NCBI GenBank assembly: GCA_934725005.1
Contig: CAKVBE010000032.1
Location: 1-9,474 of the forward strand
Source of the DNA: an uncultured Rickettsiales bacterium
GTDB lineage: Bacteria > Pseudomonadota > Alphaproteobacteria > Rickettsiales > UBA1997
Direction: 5' to 3'
Length of the DNA stretch: 9,474 nt
The notes below the pieces were generated by a model. That model was not told the DNA's origin. It did not search any database and was given only the letters and a program-made list of their open reading frames with translations. The position numbers and the translations under genes were made by a program. How positions within the stretch are numbered: the first letter of the stretch is position 1; every line of letters begins with the position of its first letter. This document shows positions 6,308-9,474 of this stretch, piece after piece.

Positions 6308-7504
6308 ATGGAAACAATTGGAAATTGTGAATATCAATTCAGAGAATCATTAAGCAGAAGCGGTGATGTATATAAAAAATTTGAAGACGATCCAAACGTG
6401 TTTTTGAGCAACGAAAATATTTTTGAAATATTTGAAAAATTTTGGGCAGAAAAATTCAGTAATGTTAAATCCGAGAACAATCCAAGTATGTATATTGTTG
6501 GTGCACAGCCAGGAGCTGGTAAAACTGGACTTGTGATGTTATTGAAAAATGAACTAGAAATTATTGATCTTGTTGGCGATATATACAGGACTTATCATCC
6601 AAATTATACATTATTCATGGATAGTCCAAACTATTCAAGTTTTACTGGTCCATTAAATGGAGTTATGAATTTATTAACTATTTCGAGATGTTTAGACAGA
6701 AAAATTAGTTTTATTCAAGAGACAACCTTTGGAAATATTGATACTATAGTCAAAAACATAGAAAATGCCCATTCAAATAACTTTCGTGTAAATATAATGT
6801 TTTTAGCTGTGGATTTAGCTTCAAGTTTTCTGGGTACTTATTACAGAGCTTCTAAACTTATAGAAAATGGTTGCGCTATAAGATTGGTTGCTCACGAATA
6901 TCATGATAAAGTTTATAATAATATTTTTGAATTACTAAAAAACCATGATATTTTACTCAAGTTAAACTCAATTTGTGTATTTAACAGAAATTTGGAGCAA
7001 CTATATAAATCCAAGGTCATTAATATAAACAATTTAAACACAGTAATATTTGAGACAAAAGAGACAATAGAAAAAGAAAGAACAAGAGATAAAACTGAGT
7101 CGGAAATGTTGGAAATTATAAAACAAAAAGAAACCATCTTAAAACTCATAAATAAAGGACTATTGCCAATATCTGCAAGCGATTTTAACAATGAGTATAA
7201 TATCAGAAGAACATTGTGTAAAATATTATTAAAAAATAGAAATTATAATATGAATAACAACATAGAATACGAAAATATAGTAAACATAGAGGTTGCTCAG
7301 GAATTATTATGTGGCTTAATGGGATTTTTTAGAAATAGTGACAAAAACATATATGAAAAATTGAATATTATTTATAACAAATTAGATATAAAAAATATCG
7401 GTTATGTAATATCTGTTATAGAAAAACTTTTTTCAGTATTAAAAACTATAAAGAATAATAAACCTGATATTAATAATATTAATAAAATACTAATAAATTT
7501 ATGA
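6308..7504 (+). CDS. Zeta-toxin-like P-loop kinase with a long C-terminal extension
   Basis: The protein has 398 residues. The Walker A loop GAQPGAGKT is at 65-73. It is followed by GDIYRTYHPNY (90-100), which matches the zeta-toxin substrate region with Asp91, Arg94, His97 and Pro98. QETTFGN is at 137-143, with Arg180 and Arg192 further on, and an AHEYHDKVYNNI helix follows. Zeta/PezT toxins phosphorylate UDP-N-acetylglucosamine at the 3' hydroxyl and so block cell-wall synthesis; that activity is known for the family and inferred here. The kinase domain ends near residue 225. The remaining 170 residues are charged, asparagine-rich and helical-looking, with no domain I recognise. No epsilon-like antitoxin gene is adjacent, since only 57 bases separate it from the glycosyltransferase upstream. 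Inhibition in cis by the extension, or a non-toxic role in sugar metabolism, are both possible. Its stop overlaps the coaD start (ATGA). Confidence 0.8.
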   Translation: METIGNCEYQFRESLSRSGDVYKKFEDDPNVFLSNENIFEIFEKFWAEKFSNVKSENNPSMYIVGAQPGAGKTGLVMLLKNELEIIDLVGDIYRTYHPNYTLFMDSPNYSSFTGPLNGVMNLLTISRCLDRKISFIQETTFGNIDTIVKNIENAHSNNFRVNIMFLAVDLASSFLGTYYRASKLIENGCAIRLVAHEYHDKVYNNIFELLKNHDILLKLNSICVFNRNLEQLYKSKVININNLNTVIFETKETIEKERTRDKTESEMLEIIKQKETILKLINKGLLPISASDFNNEYNIRRTLCKILLKNRNYNMNNNIEYENIVNIEVAQELLCGLMGFFRNSDKNIYEKLNIIYNKLDIKNIGYVISVIEKLFSVLKTIKNNKPDINNINKILINL

Positions 7505-7998
7505 TAATTAACAATGCGATATATCTTGGAACATTTGATCCAATTACTTTAGGTCATGTTAATGTCATTAAAAAGGCTTCCGATATATTTAACAATGTAA
7601 TTGTTGTTGTAGCTAACAACCATACAAAAAATACAATTTTTAGTATAGATGAGAGAATCTCTATGATACAAAATGACATTAATTTTTATAAAATTAGTAA
7701 TGTTAAGGTTATAAAATCTGGTAGCACTGTGTACGATACGTTAAAGAGTATCGACTCGCCAGTTACAATAGTAAGAGGAGTAAGAAACAATCATGATTTT
7801 GAAAATGAATTTAGACAAGCCAATATAAATAAAACATTGTATAATTTAGAAACAGTTTTTATACCGGCCACTGGGGAATATCAGTTCATATCTTCAAGTA
7901 CTGTTAAACGAATTTTAGACCTTGGTGGTAGTATAGATAACTTCGTTTCAAAAAATACAAAAAGTCTATTATACAGTAAACTAAATAAAGCAAATTAA
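7501..7998 (+). CDS. coaD: Phosphopantetheine adenylyltransferase
   Basis: The 165-residue protein has the usual length of CoaD. It transfers AMP from ATP to 4'-phosphopantetheine to give dephospho-CoA, the penultimate step of coenzyme A synthesis in the cytoplasm. GTFDPITLGH (10-19) holds the nucleotidyltransferase T-x-G-H motif, here TLGH where TNGH is common. VRGVRNNHDFENEF (91-104) binds substrate, and ISSSTVKRI (130-138) is the second signature. All expected catalytic residues are present. The ATG overlaps the stop of the zeta-like kinase gene as ATGA, so its translation is likely coupled to that gene, and the next gene starts directly after its TAA. In enterobacteria coaD also lies beside lipopolysaccharide glycosyltransferase genes, so linkage to a GT2 gene has a precedent. 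Linkage to a zeta-like kinase is the unusual part. Confidence 0.96.
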   Translation: MIINNAIYLGTFDPITLGHVNVIKKASDIFNNVIVVVANNHTKNTIFSIDERISMIQNDINFYKISNVKVIKSGSTVYDTLKSIDSPVTIVRGVRNNHDFENEFRQANINKTLYNLETVFIPATGEYQFISSSTVKRILDLGGSIDNFVSKNTKSLLYSKLNKAN

Positions 7999-8925
7999 AT
8001 GAAACCATTAATATCGATTATAATTCCAGTATATAATGTAAGTAAGTATCTAGTTCGAGCACTTACGTCAATAGTAAATCAAACACTACAAAATATAGAA
8101 ATATTATGTGTTGATGATTGCAGTACAGATAATTCATTAAAAATTCTAGAAGATTTTTCCAAAAAGGATACTAGAATCAAAATTTTTAAACATGATAAAA
8201 ATTTAGGTGTATCGTGTACTAGAAATACAGCATTAAAACATGCCAAAGCTGATTATTTAATGTTTTTAGATCCTGATGACTATGTAGTTTCAAAATTTTG
8301 CGAAAAAATGTATGAAACAATTACTAAAGATAATTTAGATCTCGTTGTTTGTGGTGTCAATGTAGAAATAGCTAATGATATGACTTATAATCGTGGTTAT
8401 TCTAATGAGAAAAATTATGCTAATATAAACACAAATTGGGTTTGGAATAAAATTTTTAAAAAAGATTTAATAGTAAAACATAATGTAAAATTTCCAGAAG
8501 GTTTACTAGGTGAAGATGCTTATTTTTGTAATTGTTATAAACTTGTGTCCAGTGATAATTTTTCAACAATAAACGAAAAATTATATACTTATTATGTTAG
8601 AAAAGATTCTTTAATGAGTGCTATAGATACTCCAGACAATAATGTTATGCTTGATTGTTTTAAAATAGGAAATTTAACATACAATTTTTTCAAAAAATAT
8701 AATAGCTTAAATAGAGTGTATACCAGCTTTTTTAGAAGCATTAATTACGGAATTAACCATTTTACTGAAAAAAATTACAATATGTTAGCAAATGAAATTT
8801 ATAAATTGTTACTAGATAAACCTGAAATAAAAATTGGAACTGATTGTTTTGTTGCTAATAATACTGAATTTACAATAAATATAGACGTTTTTGATAGAGT
8901 AAAATTATTGTTTAACATTAATTAA
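7999..8925 (+). CDS. GT2-family glycosyltransferase
   Basis: The 308-residue protein opens MKPLISIIIPVYN, the classic start of family 2 (GT-A) glycosyltransferases. IEILCVDDCSTD (33-44) binds the nucleotide, FLDPDD (89-94) holds the metal-binding acidic residues, and GEDAYF (171-176) holds the likely catalytic Glu-Asp pair. There is no membrane segment, so it acts in the cytoplasm or at the inner face of the membrane, probably on surface polysaccharide or lipopolysaccharide. Donor and acceptor cannot be inferred. Shared blocks with the gene at 5277 extend past the catalytic domain (VWNKIFKK, MLDCFKI, GINHFTEKNY, IGTDCF), so the two arose by duplication. The ATG follows the coaD stop with no gap, and no separate promoter is visible, so it is read from the kinase-coaD transcript. 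Confidence 0.93.
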   Translation: MKPLISIIIPVYNVSKYLVRALTSIVNQTLQNIEILCVDDCSTDNSLKILEDFSKKDTRIKIFKHDKNLGVSCTRNTALKHAKADYLMFLDPDDYVVSKFCEKMYETITKDNLDLVVCGVNVEIANDMTYNRGYSNEKNYANINTNWVWNKIFKKDLIVKHNVKFPEGLLGEDAYFCNCYKLVSSDNFSTINEKLYTYYVRKDSLMSAIDTPDNNVMLDCFKIGNLTYNFFKKYNSLNRVYTSFFRSINYGINHFTEKNYNMLANEIYKLLLDKPEIKIGTDCFVANNTEFTINIDVFDRVKLLFNIN

Positions 8926-9111
8926 AAATTGCGAAAGTTTTCGTTTTGCGAAATATTGGGTGTTTTTGGATGAGATGCAGAATTTCTAATCTTATGCTAT
9001 TTGTTTCAAAGTAATGATTAAGTAATTGGTTTTATAAGTAATAAAATCTAGTTTTGTCAACATTCAGTATTGGATTCAGTGATTTAATATATCATGAAGT
9101 TTCTTAATTTT
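8926..9111. other. Intergenic region after the glycosyltransferase cluster
   Basis: No gene is visible. Just after the stop, GCGAAA (8931-8936) can pair with TTTTGC (8944-8949), and TTGCGAAA occurs twice (8929-8936 and 8946-8953). A T-rich run comes only later (from 8962). This is at best a weak terminator for the cluster. The rest is plain AT-rich sequence up to the first copy of the 35-base repeat. Confidence 0.4.
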
Positions 9112-9146
9112 AGCTCCCCTTTGTCAACTTTGTTGACATTTCTCCA
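9112..9146. repeat. 35-base direct repeat, copy 1
   Basis: This 35-base sequence starts AGCTCCCCTTTG and ends TTTCTCCA, and is identical to the copy at 9437-9471. Its centre is a perfect palindrome, TGTCAAC-TTT-GTTGACA (9122-9138), flanked by two C-rich blocks (CTCCCC and TCTCC). Confidence 0.85.
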
Positions 9147-9436
9147 TTTTGTTCTGGAAACTTAGGACTATCGCCCAGGCTTTTAGTCATTCGCTAGTGA
9201 TTATAGATAAATTTCCATCCAATAGTCCTTGTTTTCTACTCAAAAATGGGAAGGAAAGATTTTTTATAGCTGTTATTTCCAAATCTTTCACTGCTTCATG
9301 TGGAAGCACCAGTCCCACTGGTTACAAGAAGATTTTATTGATTGTTATTCTCTAAATCATTTCCCTCCTTGAGGGAAAGTGCCCTGAAAGGGTGATAGGG
9401 TGTTTGAGAATGGCAGAAACTTTTAATTTTTATTTA
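9147..9436. mobile_element. Probable non-autonomous interspersed repeat element
   Basis: The segment lies between two exact 35-base repeats, giving a 325-base unit, and is visibly richer in G and C than its surroundings. It holds no transposase. Short open frames exist on both strands (plus 9149-9355, TTG start; a minus frame of about 45 codons over 9185-9320), but neither has a recognisable domain or ribosome-binding site. Its right part carries the two-hairpin module. Architecture, with a C-rich palindromic end, anonymous core and hairpin-rich other end, recalls MITE- or REP-like repeats of gut bacteria. A tandem array continuing beyond the window is the alternative. Confidence 0.45.
9360..9402. 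repeat. Two-hairpin module
   Basis: TTTCCCTC-CTT-GAGGGAAA (9360-9378) forms a perfect eight-pair stem. It is followed at once by a second hairpin, CCCT-GAA-AGGG (9382-9392), which can be extended by G-T pairs. AGGGTG then occurs twice (9389-9394 and 9397-9402). Paired adjacent hairpins with a trailing GGGTG are seen in REP-like palindromic repeats; that comparison is from general knowledge. Confidence 0.65.
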
Positions 9437-9471
9437 AGCTCCCCTTTGTCAACTTTGTTGACATTTCTCCA
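9437..9471. repeat. 35-base direct repeat, copy 2
   Basis: It is identical over 35 bases to copy 1 and in the same orientation, beginning 325 bases after it. The internal palindrome is at 9447-9463. The sequence diverges right after the repeat (ACTT here, ATTT in copy 1) as far as the window end allows one to see. Confidence 0.85.
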
Positions 9472-9474
9472 CTT

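Noticed and set aside
6913..7191. Minus-strand frame opposite the C-terminal part of the zeta-like kinase, considered as an antisense antitoxin
   Set aside because: It is serine- and phenylalanine-rich complement sequence without a start signal, and it sits inside the coding region. Nothing supports a real product.
9149..9355. Plus-strand frame of 68 codons with a TTG start at the window end
   Set aside because: No ribosome-binding site or recognisable domain was seen. It lies wholly within the putative repeat unit, and a minus-strand frame is also open across much of it. It is better treated as part of the repeat.
9112..9471. CRISPR array
   Set aside because: Only two repeats are seen and the spacing is 325 bases, far beyond spacer length, and no cas gene is present.

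Overview
The window is strongly AT-rich. It looks like part of a chromosome from a reduced-GC alphaproteobacterium, probably host- or gut-associated and not a classical Rickettsia. The evidence is a MerR-type regulator of the alphaproteobacterial kind that often follows ihfA, an IalB-family periplasmic protein, and a bacterial NAD-type GAPDH. Rickettsia lacks glycolysis, so the gap gene argues against that genus. The lineage is inferred from protein style only.

Layout. Positions 1-396 hold the 3' end of a MerR-family regulator. A four-segment membrane protein with a conserved CxxC follows (510-1013), then a secreted IalB-family protein (1137-1655) and gap (1692-2705), all on the plus strand. 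Two stem-loops lie just after gap (2773-2848), and a nested inverted repeat lies further on (3028-3085). gltX (3160-4815) is on the minus strand and is the long form I associate with Clostridia, not the shorter alphaproteobacterial type. A 460-base stretch without a convincing gene follows; it carries divergent promoters.

The second half (5277-8925) is a plus-strand cluster: a GT2 glycosyltransferase, a zeta-toxin-like kinase, coaD, and a second GT2 glycosyltransferase. The last three are packed with ATGA and TAAATG junctions and are almost certainly one transcript. The two glycosyltransferases are full-length paralogues. The first has its start codon out of frame with its body by one base in a poly-A run, so it is either frameshifted, switched off, or rescued by slippage. 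Zeta kinases phosphorylate UDP-N-acetylglucosamine, and GT2 enzymes use nucleotide sugars, so the cluster may be concerned with surface glycans. No antitoxin gene is visible beside the kinase. A perfect palindrome sits where a promoter for the kinase operon would start transcription.

The right end (8926-9474) has no convincing gene. It contains an exact 35-base direct repeat with an internal palindrome, spaced 325 bases apart, and between the copies a two-hairpin module. Together they look like a non-autonomous interspersed repeat or the beginning of a tandem array that runs out of the window. No tRNA, rRNA or CRISPR array was seen.
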